A stretch of 17,555 bases of DNA, taken from NCBI GenBank assembly GCA_948441955.1, contig CAOJQZ010000051.1, positions 1-17,555 on the forward strand, in the 5' to 3' direction. This DNA is from an uncultured Lachnospiraceae bacterium. Lineage in GTDB: Bacteria > Bacillota > Clostridia > Lachnospirales > Lachnospiraceae. The position numbers and the translations under genes are program-made. The notes under the pieces were generated by a model. That model saw nothing but the letters and a program-made list of their open reading frames with translations, was not told where the DNA came from and ran no database searches. Positions 1 through 6,763 of this stretch are shown here, in pieces. The stretch's first letter is position 1, and each line of letters opens with the position of its first letter.

Positions 1-307
1 AAACAGCCTCTTTTACTACCTTCGGAGCTTCGTCAACTACTGCCTTAGCCTCTTTAAGTCCAAGACCTGTAATTTCACGAACAACCTTAATAACTTTAAC
101 CTTAGAAGCGCCTGCAGATACTAACTCTACATCAAATTCGTCCTTCTCTTCTACTGCTGCTGCCTCTCCGCCTGCCGCTGCAACTACAACGCCTGCTGCT
201 GCTGAAACACCAAACTCTTCTTCACAAGCTTTTACTAAATCATTTAATTCTAATACGGATAACTCTTTAATTGCATCAATAAACTCAGCTGTTGTCAACT
301 TTGCCAT
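1..307 (-). CDS. rplL: 50S ribosomal protein L7/L12 (C-terminus cut by window edge)
   Basis: Stalk protein of the large ribosomal subunit; its dimers bind the L10 C-terminus and recruit translation GTPases. The visible 102 residues begin MAKLTTAEFIDAIKELSVLE (N-terminal dimerisation domain), continue through an Ala/Gly-rich hinge (AAAGVVVAAAGGEAAA) and enter the C-terminal domain with KVKVIKVVREITGLGLKEAK. About 20 residues are missing compared with the usual 120-125. The ATG is preceded by an AGGAGG site about 7 bases upstream. It lies 55 bp after rplJ, in the usual rplJ-rplL order, and should be co-transcribed with it. Identification is by family-typical sequence. Confidence 0.97.
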   Translation of the reverse strand, partial: MAKLTTAEFIDAIKELSVLELNDLVKACEEEFGVSAAAGVVVAAAGGEAAAVEEKDEFDVELVSAGASKVKVIKVVREITGLGLKEAKAVVDEAPKVVKEAV

Positions 308-362
308 TTTATTTTCCTCCTGTTATAATCTTTTTTTCATTTAAATTCCTTTTTTAAACACT

Positions 363-905
363 CTATTCTGCCGGAGCAGCTGCTTCCTCGTCTGCCGGAG
401 CGGCCGCCTCACAATTTTCCGCTCCGCCCTGCTCTGCAATCTGATTGAGAACACGAGCAAGATTCGTAATTGGTGATTGTAAGCTTCCAAGCAGCTTGGA
501 GAGCAGTTCTTCTCTGGAAGGAATACTTGCCAGAGCCTGAAGACCCGCCTGATCATAAGCCTCGCCTTCAACCACGCCTGCTTTTAATTCAAGAGCTTTG
601 GCATCCTTTGCGAATTTTGCAAGGATTCTTGCCGGAGCTGTTGCATCATCTTTCGAAATCGCAATAGCGCTGGGACCTTCCAGGTGTTCGTCTAAAGCCG
701 CAAACTCCGTCCCTTCAAAAGCTCTTTTCATCATTGTGTTTTTACAAACCTTGTAGATAATTCCGGCTTCTCTTAACTGCTTACGGAGTTCTGTGTCCTG
801 CGCAACAGTCAACCCACGGTAATCTACCAGTACAACGCTTGCCGCATCCTTTACATCATCTGCGATAGCCTGTACAACCGGCTGTTTTAATTCAACTTTT
901 GCCAC
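363..905 (-). CDS. rplJ: 50S ribosomal protein L10
   Basis: Base of the ribosomal stalk; it binds 23S rRNA and carries L7/L12 dimers. The 180 residues start (V/M)AKVELKQPVVQAIAD and include the L10 signature DYRGLTVAQDTELRKQLREAG, then KNTMMKRAF. The C-terminal helix binding L12 ends in an acidic Ala/Glu tail (EEAAAPAE). The start is GTG at 905, with GGAGG ten bases upstream; no better ATG is in frame. The gene follows a promoter, an L10-type leader and an attenuator, so it is likely autoregulated by the L10-L12 complex. rplL follows directly. Confidence 0.97.
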   Translation of the reverse strand: MAKVELKQPVVQAIADDVKDAASVVLVDYRGLTVAQDTELRKQLREAGIIYKVCKNTMMKRAFEGTEFAALDEHLEGPSAIAISKDDATAPARILAKFAKDAKALELKAGVVEGEAYDQAGLQALASIPSREELLSKLLGSLQSPITNLARVLNQIAEQGGAENCEAAAPADEEAAAPAE

Positions 906-954
906 GAATGGTGCACCTCCTTATATTATTTGTCTGACTGCTAAAGGAGTTTAT

Positions 955-987
955 AAAAATCCCCTTATGCGAAAAGACACAAGGGGA
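955..987 (-). terminator. Intrinsic attenuator in the rplJ leader
   Basis: On the minus strand a TCCCCTT/AAGGGGA stem (plus-strand 960-966 and 981-987) is followed by five T's. It lies between the L10-type leader and the rplJ ribosome binding site. This is the position expected for an attenuator that makes rplJL expression depend on L10 bound to the leader. The arrangement is visible; the regulatory coupling is inferred from the known L10-leader mechanism. Confidence 0.75.
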
Positions 988-1016
988 ATATAAATTCATA
1001 ATATATAGAATCTAAC

Positions 1017-1079
1017 TTTCCTCGGCAGGCGTCCTCTATGACTTACGCTTTTACGCACCTGCTGTCTCTGGCAGTCATT
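1017..1079 (-). ncRNA. Ribosomal protein L10 leader (autoregulatory 5' UTR)
   Basis: The minus strand carries GACAGCAGGTGCG, then GCGTAAGTCAT, then GCCTGCCGAGG. This matches the kink-turn-containing L10 leader found before rplJ in many bacteria, where CAGCAGG pairs with CCTGC. It starts just downstream of the -10 box at 1088-1093 and is followed by the attenuator at 955-987. In addition, TGACTGC (plus complement at 1071-1077) can pair with GCAGTCA (plus complement at 935-941), closing the whole leader as a possible alternative long-range stem. Excess L10-L12 is expected to bind here and lower rplJL transcription. Confidence 0.85.
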
Positions 1080-1087
1080 GCTTTGCT

Positions 1088-1116
1088 ATTATAGCATCAT
1101 ATATTTTCAATGTCAA
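1088..1116 (-). promoter_or_regulatory. Strong sigma-A promoter for rplJ-rplL
   Basis: Consensus TTGACA (minus, 1111-1116) and consensus TATAAT (1088-1093) are separated by 17 bp. The promoter lies between the rplA stop and the L10 leader, giving rplJL an independent transcription start in addition to read-through from rplA. Confidence 0.92.
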
Positions 1117-1125
1117 CAACAAAGA

Positions 1126-1818
1126 TTATGAAAGCCTCATTGGATTGACCTTCACACCCGGTCCCATTGTAGATGTAAGAACCACACTCTTCAGGAACTG
1201 ACCTTTCACAGCTGCCGGTCTCGCTTTGTTAATTGCATCGATTAACGTCTGGAAGTTGTCTGCAAGCTGCTCCTCTGTAAAGGATGCTTTGCCTAACGGC
1301 ACATGAATAATATTTGTTTTATCAAGTCTGTACTCAATCTTACCGGCTTTGATCTCCTGAATTGCCTTTGTGACATCCATCGTTACTGTACCTGCCTTTG
1401 GGTTCGGCATAAGTCCTTTCGGTCCAAGCACACGTCCAAGACGACCTACAACACCCATCATGTCCGGTGTAGCAACTACTACATCGAATTCAAACCAGTT
1501 TTCCTTCTGAATTTTCGGAATCAATTCGTCTCCTCCGACATAATCAGCTCCGGCCGCTCTTGCTTCATCTGCCTTGGCGTCCTTTGCAAATACGAGAATC
1601 CGAACCTTCTTACCTGTTCCATGCGGAAGTACAACTGCGCCGCGGATCTGCTGATCAGCATGACGTCCGTCACAGCCGGTTCTTACATGAGCCTCGATAG
1701 TCTCATCAAATTTTGCTACTGCAGTCTTTTTAACTAATGCTACTGCTTCTGCAACATCATAGAGTCTCCCTCTGTCAATTGCTTTTGCAGCTTCAACATA
1801 TTTCTTTCCTCTTTTCAT
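1126..1818 (-). CDS. rplA: 50S ribosomal protein L1
   Basis: Forms the mobile L1 stalk near the ribosomal E site and, in several bacteria, represses its own operon by binding mRNA. The 230 residues match the usual length: MKRGKKYVEAAKAIDRGRLYD at the N-terminus, VRTGCDGRHADQQIRG (an L1 core motif), VGRLGRVLGPKGLMPNPKAG as the family signature, and KSVVLTSTMGPGVKVNP near the end. AAGGAGGT lies upstream of the ATG. It follows rplK by 72 bp, and that gap contains a stem-loop resembling an L1-binding site. Confidence 0.97.
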   Translation of the reverse strand: MKRGKKYVEAAKAIDRGRLYDVAEAVALVKKTAVAKFDETIEAHVRTGCDGRHADQQIRGAVVLPHGTGKKVRILVFAKDAKADEARAAGADYVGGDELIPKIQKENWFEFDVVVATPDMMGVVGRLGRVLGPKGLMPNPKAGTVTMDVTKAIQEIKAGKIEYRLDKTNIIHVPLGKASFTEEQLADNFQTLIDAINKARPAAVKGQFLKSVVLTSTMGPGVKVNPMRLS

Positions 1819-1828
1819 CTAAATAAAC

Positions 1829-1864
1829 CTCCTTGTGGTAATGCCGGGATAACCCTCCCACTTA
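1829..1864 (-). promoter_or_regulatory. Candidate L1-binding stem-loop before rplA
   Basis: On the minus strand the intercistronic RNA reads AAGTGGGAGGG, a short loop, CCC, then GGCATTACCACAAGG. GUGG pairs with CCAC (plus 1858-1861 with 1835-1838) and GGG with CCC. This leaves an asymmetric internal loop (GA on the 5' side, about seven bases on the 3' side). Two short helices around an asymmetric loop, with GAGG entering the upper helix, is the architecture of the L1 site in 23S rRNA and L1-repressed mRNAs. It abuts the AAGGAGGT site of rplA. A near copy precedes rplK. Function is inferred. Confidence 0.5.
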
Positions 1865-1890
1865 ATATTTACAATGTACAATATATCCGT

Positions 1891-2313
1891 TTACTCCACC
1901 TTTACTCCCATGGAACGGCAGGTTCCTTCGATCATACTCATCGCCGCCTCAACGCTTGCCGCATTCAAATCAGGCATCTTAAGCTCTGCAATCTCACGAA
2001 CTTTGTCCTTTGTGATCGTTGCAACCTTTGTCTTATTCGGAACGCCTGAACCGGATTTGATATTGCAGGCCTTCTTAATAAGAACAGCGGCCGGCGGTGT
2101 CTTTGTAATAAAGCTGAAGCTTCTGTCACTGTAAACTGTAATAACAACAGGAATGATCATATCACCCTGATCTGCTGTTCTTGCATTAAACTGCTTCGTA
2201 AACTCAACAATGTTTACACCGTGCTGACCAAGAGCCGGTCCAACCGGTGGTGCCGGAGTTGCTTTTCCGGCAGGAATCTGTAACTTAATATAACCTTGTA
2301 CTTTTTTTGCCAT
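1891..2313 (-). CDS. rplK: 50S ribosomal protein L11
   Basis: Binds the GTPase-associated centre of 23S rRNA and takes part in the stringent response. The 140 residues start MAKKVQGYIKLQIPAGKATP and carry PPVGPALGQHGVNIVEF, the typical N-terminal linker region. The C-terminal rRNA-binding domain contains KSGSGVPNKTKVATITKDKV and ends near GTCRSMGVKVE. I place the start at ATG 2313, which lies eight bases after AGGAGG. An ATG two codons earlier is too close to the site, and a longer upstream extension is not family-like. It follows nusG by 55 bp. Confidence 0.97.
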   Translation of the reverse strand: MAKKVQGYIKLQIPAGKATPAPPVGPALGQHGVNIVEFTKQFNARTADQGDMIIPVVITVYSDRSFSFITKTPPAAVLIKKACNIKSGSGVPNKTKVATITKDKVREIAELKMPDLNAASVEAAMSMIEGTCRSMGVKVE

Positions 2314-2322
2314 TTTCATTAC

Positions 2323-2364
2323 CTCCTTGTGGTACTTCCGGAGCCCTTTTGCCCCTCCCACTTA
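2323..2364 (-). promoter_or_regulatory. Candidate L1-binding stem-loop before rplK
   Basis: The minus-strand spacer between nusG and rplK repeats the pattern seen before rplA: ATTAAGTGGGAGGG, a variable loop, CTCCGG, then AGTACCACAAGGAGGT. GUGG (plus complement 2358-2361) pairs with CCAC (plus complement 2329-2332), and an inner GAG can pair with CUC. The outer sequences are shared almost letter for letter with the rplA copy while the loops differ. This is what one expects of a conserved RNA structure rather than chance. A role in L1 feedback is inference. Confidence 0.5.
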
Positions 2365-2368
2365 ATGA

Positions 2369-2884
2369 TTACACTTTTTTTACTTCTGCGAAACTGATTT
2401 CTACCGGCGTTTCGCGGCCGAACAGCTCTACATTGATTGTAAGGCTCTGCTTCTGCACATTCATGGCCTGAACTACGCCGACCGTATCTGCCCATGCTCC
2501 GGCAATAACCTGAACGGTGTCGCCCTGTGCAAAATCCACAACAATATTCTCCTGCCTGATTCCAAGCGGCGCCATCTCTGCAGCAGTTAACGGAACCGGT
2601 TTTGAACCGGGACCTACAAACCCTGTAACGCCTCTTGTATTACGCACAACATACCATGTATCGTCATTCATAATCATATGAATCAGCACATAACCTGGAA
2701 ACATCTTCTTCTGGACTGCCTTCTGAACGCCGTTCTTAAGCTCTACCACGTCTTGCATAGGAACCCGAACTTCAAGGATCTGTTCCTCCAGATGCCTGTT
2801 CTCAATTGTCTTATCAATGTTGGCCTTCACTTTGTTCTCATACCCGGAATAGGTATGAACTACATACCATTTTGCCTCTGACAT
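2369..2884 (-). CDS. nusG: Transcription termination/antitermination factor NusG
   Basis: General elongation factor that binds the RNA polymerase clamp and couples to ribosomes or Rho. The 171 residues start MSEAKWYVVHTYSGYENKVK (NGN domain), contain KMFPGYVLIHMIMNDDTWY and VRNTRGVTGFVGPGSKP, and end in a KOW domain (GDTVQVIAGAWADTVGVVQ). The start at 2884 fits the family; an in-frame extension to 2962 would overlap the end of secE and is unlike NusG. It sits 28 bp after secE, the standard secE-nusG arrangement. Confidence 0.97.
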   Translation of the reverse strand: MSEAKWYVVHTYSGYENKVKANIDKTIENRHLEEQILEVRVPMQDVVELKNGVQKAVQKKMFPGYVLIHMIMNDDTWYVVRNTRGVTGFVGPGSKPVPLTAAEMAPLGIRQENIVVDFAQGDTVQVIAGAWADTVGVVQAMNVQKQSLTINVELFGRETPVEISFAEVKKV

Positions 2885-2912
2885 AAACTCACCTTTCCTG
2901 CCCGAAGTTTCA

Positions 2913-3119
2913 TCAACCCAGGTTGATAAGAATATCAACACCATTCTGAACAAAGAAATCAATCAATGCTATGACTGCCCCCAATGCTACAGATACAGAA
3001 ACAACTGCTGCCGTCTGTTTCGCAAGTGTCATTTTATCCGGCCAGATAATCTTCTTAAACTCTTTTTTAAGTTCTTTGAACCAGCCCGATACGCCTTTTT
3101 TCTGAGTTTTTTCACTCAT
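2913..3119 (-). CDS. secE: Preprotein translocase subunit SecE
   Basis: Essential membrane subunit that clamps SecY. The 68 residues are the short Gram-positive form: a basic cytoplasmic segment (KKGVSGWFKELKKEFKKIIWPDK, quoted in part as the family WFKELKKEFKKIIWP motif) and one transmembrane helix (TAAVVSVSVALGAVIALIDF). The ATG at 3119 is ten bases after AAAAGGAG; a GTG three codons earlier touches that site and is unlikely. A small inverted repeat (ATCAACC/GGTTGAT, 2912-2927) overlaps the 3' end. It lies between rpmG and nusG as usual. Confidence 0.95.
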   Translation of the reverse strand: MSEKTQKKGVSGWFKELKKEFKKIIWPDKMTLAKQTAAVVSVSVALGAVIALIDFFVQNGVDILINLG

Positions 3120-3143
3120 GACATTCACACTCCTTTTACGCGG

Positions 3144-3293
3144 CTACTTTGTTTCCTTGTGCAATGTGTGTGACTTACAGAACTTGCAGTATTTTTTTGT
3201 TTCCATACGTGCCGGATGAGCCTTCTTATCCTTGGTCATGTTGTAGTTACGCTGCTTGCATTCTGTACATTCCAATGTGATTCTTGTACGCAC
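3144..3293 (-). CDS. rpmG: 50S ribosomal protein L33 (zinc-binding form)
   Basis: A 49-residue protein beginning (V/M)RTRITLECTECKQRNYN and ending KYCKFCKSHTLHKETK. CxxC pairs (CTEC and CKFC) mark the zinc-binding C+ type of L33, which many Firmicutes exchange for a zinc-free paralogue when zinc is short. The start is GTG at 3293 with GAGGTG six bases upstream. It is first in the rpmG-secE-nusG group, 24 bp before secE. The short ORF was read directly from the sequence. Confidence 0.95.
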   Translation of the reverse strand: MRTRITLECTECKQRNYNMTKDKKAHPARMETKKYCKFCKSHTLHKETK

Positions 3294-3315
3294 AACTTCC
3301 ACCTCGCTTCATTTT

Positions 3316-3375
3316 GTCTCAAGCTGTTACCGTGAATCGTAACAGCATTCACTGTTATCCGACGGCTTGCGAGAC
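3316..3375 (-). ncRNA. Structured leader upstream of rpmG (unclassified)
   Basis: On the minus strand GTCTCGCAAG (plus complement 3366-3375) pairs with CTTGAGAC (plus complement 3316-3323) apart from a two-base bulge. It encloses a perfect eight-base stem GCTGTTAC/GTAACAGC (plus 3323-3330 and 3339-3346). Two alternative hairpins overlap it: GTGAAT with ATTCAC, and AACAG with CTGTT. The nested and mutually exclusive pairings suggest a regulatory 5' UTR for the rpmG operon. I do not recognise a known family and it is not a tRNA. A weak -35/-10-like pair (TTGACG, GATAAC) lies inside it. Confidence 0.35.
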
Positions 3376-3392
3376 CGTCAATTTTTAGGCAT

Positions 3393-3423
3393 AAAAAAAA
3401 AGACCTACTTCCATTCGCTAGGT
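3393..3423 (-). terminator. Terminator after degV
   Basis: The minus strand shows ACCTA/TAGGT (plus 3419-3423 and 3403-3407) followed by C and nine T's. The stem is short but the T-run is long. It lies about 45 bases after the degV stop and would separate degV from the rpmG operon. Its 5' arm overlaps the start region of the promoter at 3425-3453. Confidence 0.6.
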
Positions 3424-3424
3424 A

Positions 3425-3453
3425 AGTGTACCATAGATATACGCAAAAAGCAA
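3425..3453 (-). promoter_or_regulatory. Probable promoter of the rpmG-secE-nusG-rplKA operon
   Basis: TTGCTT (minus, 3448-3453), a 17-bp spacer and TACACT (3425-3430). Transcription would start inside the loop of the degV terminator, so the new RNA would lack that hairpin's 5' arm and escape it, while degV read-through would be stopped. The overlap is visible; the insulation role is inference. Confidence 0.5.
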
Positions 3454-3467
3454 GCCTTTTTCCCTCA

Positions 3468-4331
3468 TTATTTTTCACTTACGCAGACTCCGACACCTAT
3501 TGTTCCGGGACCCACATGACAGCAGATACTCAGCGGAAGCTTGGAAAGCCTCGCGCTTTTCCCCGGAAAAAGCGCCTCTATCCTCTCTTTCCATTCCTGA
3601 GCCTCCGTTTCCGCATCCGCATGAGCGACATACAATTCCATTTTTTCCTCGCCGTATTTCTCCATCAGAGCTTTACCGTCGCGAAGAACCGCATCTTCCA
3701 TCTCCTTTTTTGCCCTCTTACGTCCGCGCACCTTACAGTATGGCTCCAAAAGTCCGCCTTTAATCTGAATCACGGGTTTGATATTTAAGATTTCTCCCGC
3801 CAATGCTTCTGCGCTTCGTATACGGCCGCCTCTTTTCAAATATTCAAGTGATTCAACCGTAATATAGATAGAAGCCTCCAGCGCCATATTTTCAAGTTGC
3901 TCCTTGATTTCCACCGCTGAAACTCCCCGCTCTGCAAGCTTCGCTGCCTGTATTGCTGCTGAAGCCTGCGTTACAGAAATTCTCCGGCTGTCTGCAACAA
4001 GCACTCTGCCTTCATAATCCTCGCTGAACATTACTGCTGCCGAATAGCCTCCGCTTAATGCTTTTGACATGGGAATATGTACAATCTTATCATACGTTTT
4101 CAGGAGCTCTTCCCACAAGTCAGAAAGTACCGCAAGGGAGGGCTGTGTCGTACTCACGGTATAACCCTGCCTCATACTTTCAAAAAATTCCTTTTCTGAT
4201 AACGATACTCCCTCCACGCATTCTCTGTCGTCAACAAAAAATGTCATTGGCAATATATGAATATGGTACTTCTCTGCTTCTTCCTTTGTAAGCCCGCTGT
4301 TGCTATCCGTAAGAATCCCTATCTTTTCCAT
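3468..4331 (-). CDS. DegV family fatty-acid-binding protein (FakB-like)
   Basis: DegV/FakB proteins bind a fatty acid and present it to FakA kinase for acyl-phosphate formation. The 287 residues show the family pattern: ILTDSNSGL (residues 6-14), STTQPS (60-65), the lipid-head-group region MSKALSGGYSAA (88-99), EYLKRGGRIRS (163-172) and HVGPGTIGVG close to the C-terminus. The ATG at 4331 follows GAGAGGA. It has its own promoter and a terminator and so is probably monocistronic. No fakA-like gene is in the window, so a role in lipid incorporation is by family only. Confidence 0.9.
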   Translation of the reverse strand: MEKIGILTDSNSGLTKEEAEKYHIHILPMTFFVDDRECVEGVSLSEKEFFESMRQGYTVSTTQPSLAVLSDLWEELLKTYDKIVHIPMSKALSGGYSAAVMFSEDYEGRVLVADSRRISVTQASAAIQAAKLAERGVSAVEIKEQLENMALEASIYITVESLEYLKRGGRIRSAEALAGEILNIKPVIQIKGGLLEPYCKVRGRKRAKKEMEDAVLRDGKALMEKYGEEKMELYVAHADAETEAQEWKERIEALFPGKSARLSKLPLSICCHVGPGTIGVGVCVSEK

Positions 4332-4379
4332 TCTGGCTTCCTCTCCTGACTATCCCGAATTATATAAAACATGTAACAT

Positions 4380-4408
4380 ATTGTAGCATTAAATGTTTTG
4401 ATATTCAA
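4380..4408 (-). promoter_or_regulatory. Promoter of the degV-family gene
   Basis: TTGAAT (minus, 4403-4408), 17-bp spacer, TACAAT (4380-4385), about 48 bases before the ATG. No terminator was seen between the aminotransferase stop and this promoter, so read-through is possible. Confidence 0.65.
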
Positions 4409-4419
4409 GATAAATCAAG

Positions 4420-5706
4420 TTATCCTTTTAAGAATTTATCAACACTTACCAATTTCACGCTGAGAACAAATATTTCTGCCGCCAGCTCAAGCTCTTCTAC
4501 TGTCGGAAAGGACGGTGCAATTCGTATATTGCTGTCCCTCGGATCCTTTCCATACGGATATGTGGCTCCTGCTCCCGTAAGAATAAGGCCGGCCTCCTTT
4601 GCCTTAGCCACGATTGCTTTTGCACATCCCTCCAATGAATCAAAAGAAATAAAATACCCCCCAAGAGGCTTTGTCCAGGTTCCGATTTCCAATCCTCCAA
4701 GCTCTTTCTCCAGCACTTCCTGAACTTTCTCAAATTTCGGACGAAGAATCTCTGCATGCTTTTTCATATGCTCATGCATCCCCTGCATATCTTCAAAAAA
4801 CCTGACATGACGAAGCTGATTAAGCTTGTCATATCCAATCGTCTGAAACCGCATATAGCGTCTTGCGTCCTCAAGATTCCCTCTGGAGGCAGCAAGAGCC
4901 GCAATGCCAGAGCCCGGAAATGACACCTTGGACGTAGAGATAAACTTGATCACAATATCCGGATTATCTGCCTTGATGCACTCATTCAATATTTCAAGTA
5001 CTACATCCTTCTTGTCCTCATAAAGGTGGTGAATAGAATATGCGTTATCCCAGAATATACGAAAATCTTTCGCCGCCGGTTTCAAATGAGCAAATCTTCT
5101 TACCGTCTCGTCAGAATACGAAATTCCTGTTGGATTCGAGTACTTAGGCACACACCAGATACCTTTTATCGACGCATCCTCAGAAACCAGCTTTTCTACT
5201 ATATCCATATCAGGCCCTGTCTGTAAAAGAGGAACATTCACCATCTCTATTCCGAAAAATTCTGTGATTGCAAAATGTCTGTCATATCCCGGCACCGGGC
5301 AGAGGAATTTCACCTTCTTAAGCTTAGACCACGGTGTACTGCCCATAAATCCATGTGTCATAGCACGCGACACAGTATCAAACATCACATTCAGGCTGGA
5401 ATTTCCATAGATCAGAACACTTCTCTCCGGCACCTCCGACATATCTGCCAAAAGCTTTCTTGCCTCAAAAATACCATCCAGCACCCCATAGTTTCTGCAG
5501 TCTACGCCCTCAGAGCTCACCAGATCACAATTACCAGTCAAAACATTCATCAGCCCGTTACTCAAATCAAGCTGCGCTTTAGAAGGCTTACCGCGGGACA
5601 TGTCAAGATTAAGTCCTTTTCCCTTTACATCTTCAAACTGTTTTTCAAGCTTTTCCTTTAAAGTTATCAATTCCTCTTTTTTCATCTCACTGTATGGCTT
5701 CATCAT
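4420..5706 (-). CDS. PLP-dependent aminotransferase, class I-like (aspartate aminotransferase type)
   Basis: A cytosolic fold-type I PLP enzyme of 428 residues. Visible elements are MSRGKPSKAQLDLSNG (36-51), the phosphate-binding YGNSSLNVMFD (100-110), CVPKYSNPTGISYSD (185-199) with the substrate/PLP asparagine, FWDNAYSIHHLY (218-229), and FISTSKVSFPGSGIAA (255-270), where Lys260 should form the Schiff base. The N-terminal MSRGKPS block and overall length fit the subgroup often annotated as aspartate or alanine-glyoxylate-like aminotransferase (Asp_aminotransf). The substrate cannot be set from sequence. ATGs at 5706 and 5703 both fit the GGAGGGG site. It has its own promoter. Confidence 0.88.
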   Translation of the reverse strand: MMKPYSEMKKEELITLKEKLEKQFEDVKGKGLNLDMSRGKPSKAQLDLSNGLMNVLTGNCDLVSSEGVDCRNYGVLDGIFEARKLLADMSEVPERSVLIYGNSSLNVMFDTVSRAMTHGFMGSTPWSKLKKVKFLCPVPGYDRHFAITEFFGIEMVNVPLLQTGPDMDIVEKLVSEDASIKGIWCVPKYSNPTGISYSDETVRRFAHLKPAAKDFRIFWDNAYSIHHLYEDKKDVVLEILNECIKADNPDIVIKFISTSKVSFPGSGIAALAASRGNLEDARRYMRFQTIGYDKLNQLRHVRFFEDMQGMHEHMKKHAEILRPKFEKVQEVLEKELGGLEIGTWTKPLGGYFISFDSLEGCAKAIVAKAKEAGLILTGAGATYPYGKDPRDSNIRIAPSFPTVEELELAAEIFVLSVKLVSVDKFLKG

Positions 5707-5747
5707 GGACCCCTCCTGTTTTTCATTCTTTTTACGTACTATATGCT

Positions 5748-5776
5748 ATTTTATTCAAAAACGCAGGAAAATGCAA
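5748..5776 (-). promoter_or_regulatory. Promoter of the aminotransferase gene
   Basis: TTGCAT (minus, 5771-5776), 17-bp spacer, TAAAAT (5748-5753). The -35 box lies in the 3' arm of the preceding terminator hairpin, so terminator and promoter share bases. Confidence 0.6.
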
Positions 5777-5794
5777 GTTCAACTTGCATTTTCC
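5757..5794 (-). terminator. Strong terminator after the C39-like peptidase gene
   Basis: A perfect 14-bp inverted repeat, GGAAAATGCAAGTT and its complement (5766-5779 and 5781-5794), separated by one base. On the minus strand it is followed, four bases on, by five T's. The remaining 64 bases up to the peptidase stop (5795-5858) show nothing further. Confidence 0.8.
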
Positions 5795-5858
5795 CGTAAT
5801 TTTATCCCAGAATAGTCAATTTATCTGTTCTATTTTGCAATTTCGCATATTCGATTAG

Positions 5859-6668
5859 TCATATTTTATAATCCTGCAGAAATACGCACTGCTTTCCTCT
5901 GGATTTGTATATCTCCTCAAATTTTTCACGGCTGTATACAACTTTTCCTGCAATGGGATCCGCAATCGTCACCGTATCTTCTGTATATCCGATGAGCACT
6001 GCTCCGTGATCATTATTTCCCCAATCAACATACTCCCCGGTCTCCGTTTTCCATCCCTCTGCCTTCTGTCTTTCCTCCATATTGATTGTAACCCACACTA
6101 CAACCGGTACATCCTGACTGACCCGGTGATATATTTCCTCTGCAGATGCGCCGGTTTTATCTATCGCCCGCAAAAAGAGGCTGTTTTGCTGAAGATATTT
6201 ATTTGCAGCCGTGCGTATTGCCCCTGCTCCGCATATGTATCCTTGCTCCGTAGCCGGATCCCCTACAAAATAACGATTCAAATCCGCACCATGCAGTTCC
6301 CCGTCGCTGTCATAATAAAATTCCGCAGGAGCTGTCGGAAGATACTGTTCCGCCATAGTGACCTTATCTACATCAAAACCATAATAATTTAATACCATGG
6401 TCATAGCCGTAATTTCACACCCTGTCGGAAGCTCCGGCATCTGCAGAAGAATTTCGAAGTCCTCAATCTGATATTCCTCCGCCGTCTGCCCTTCTTCTCC
6501 CATTCCTCCACGCCGTCCTTTAAGCGTCTCCTTTCCTGCACTCTCATCACGGGCTGACGGCACGTATCTGTCCGCTGCAATCTCTCTCGTGTACACACCC
6601 GCAAAAATAACAACGCACAGTATAACTGCCGTCATTAATTCCAACGCCCATTCCAGCGATATTCTCAT
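5859..6668 (-). CDS. Membrane-anchored C39-like cysteine peptidase
   Basis: A 269-residue protein with one N-terminal hydrophobic helix (about residues 7-26, anchor or uncleaved signal), a charged linker and a papain-like C39_2-type domain. Likely catalytic residues are Cys84 in ELPTGCEITA, His221 in NNDHGAVLIGY and Asp237 in IADP. These follow the Cys-His-Asp order of the family. The substrate is unknown; the domain would face outward. I chose ATG 6668 (GAGGGAG upstream) because the promoter at 6733-6762 places the transcription start near 6724; the longer ORF start at 6752 lies inside the promoter. It lies downstream of a palindromic repeat and upstream of a strong terminator. Confidence 0.82.
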   Translation of the reverse strand: MRISLEWALELMTAVILCVVIFAGVYTREIAADRYVPSARDESAGKETLKGRRGGMGEEGQTAEEYQIEDFEILLQMPELPTGCEITAMTMVLNYYGFDVDKVTMAEQYLPTAPAEFYYDSDGELHGADLNRYFVGDPATEQGYICGAGAIRTAANKYLQQNSLFLRAIDKTGASAEEIYHRVSQDVPVVVWVTINMEERQKAEGWKTETGEYVDWGNNDHGAVLIGYTEDTVTIADPIAGKVVYSREKFEEIYKSRGKQCVFLQDYKI

Positions 6669-6732
6669 TTCAAGCTTTCTCCCTCTTCTGCCGGGACCTC
6701 TCCCACATGCAGACCACATTTTCCTTAATATT

Positions 6733-6762
6733 ATTATATTCTTCAGGAGCATTTAGAATCAA
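6733..6762 (-). promoter_or_regulatory. Promoter of the C39-like peptidase gene
   Basis: TTGATT (minus, 6757-6762), 18-bp spacer, TATAAT (6733-6738). The -35 box abuts the outer end of the palindromic repeat, which may have brought in or displaced upstream sequence. Confidence 0.65.
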
Positions 6763-6763
6763 T

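Noticed and set aside
1303..1737. 144-codon open frame on the plus strand
   Set aside because: It is antisense to rplA; its cysteine-rich composition is typical of a complement-strand shadow.
3316..3375. Possible tRNA gene before rpmG
   Set aside because: The region is hairpin-rich but lacks a GGTTCRA T-loop, an acceptor stem and a clover-leaf layout.
6669..6752. Longer N-terminus for the C39-like peptidase
   Set aside because: The extension crosses the TTGATT-N18-TATAAT promoter and would put the start codon upstream of the probable transcription start; the ATG at 6668 has a better Shine-Dalgarno site.
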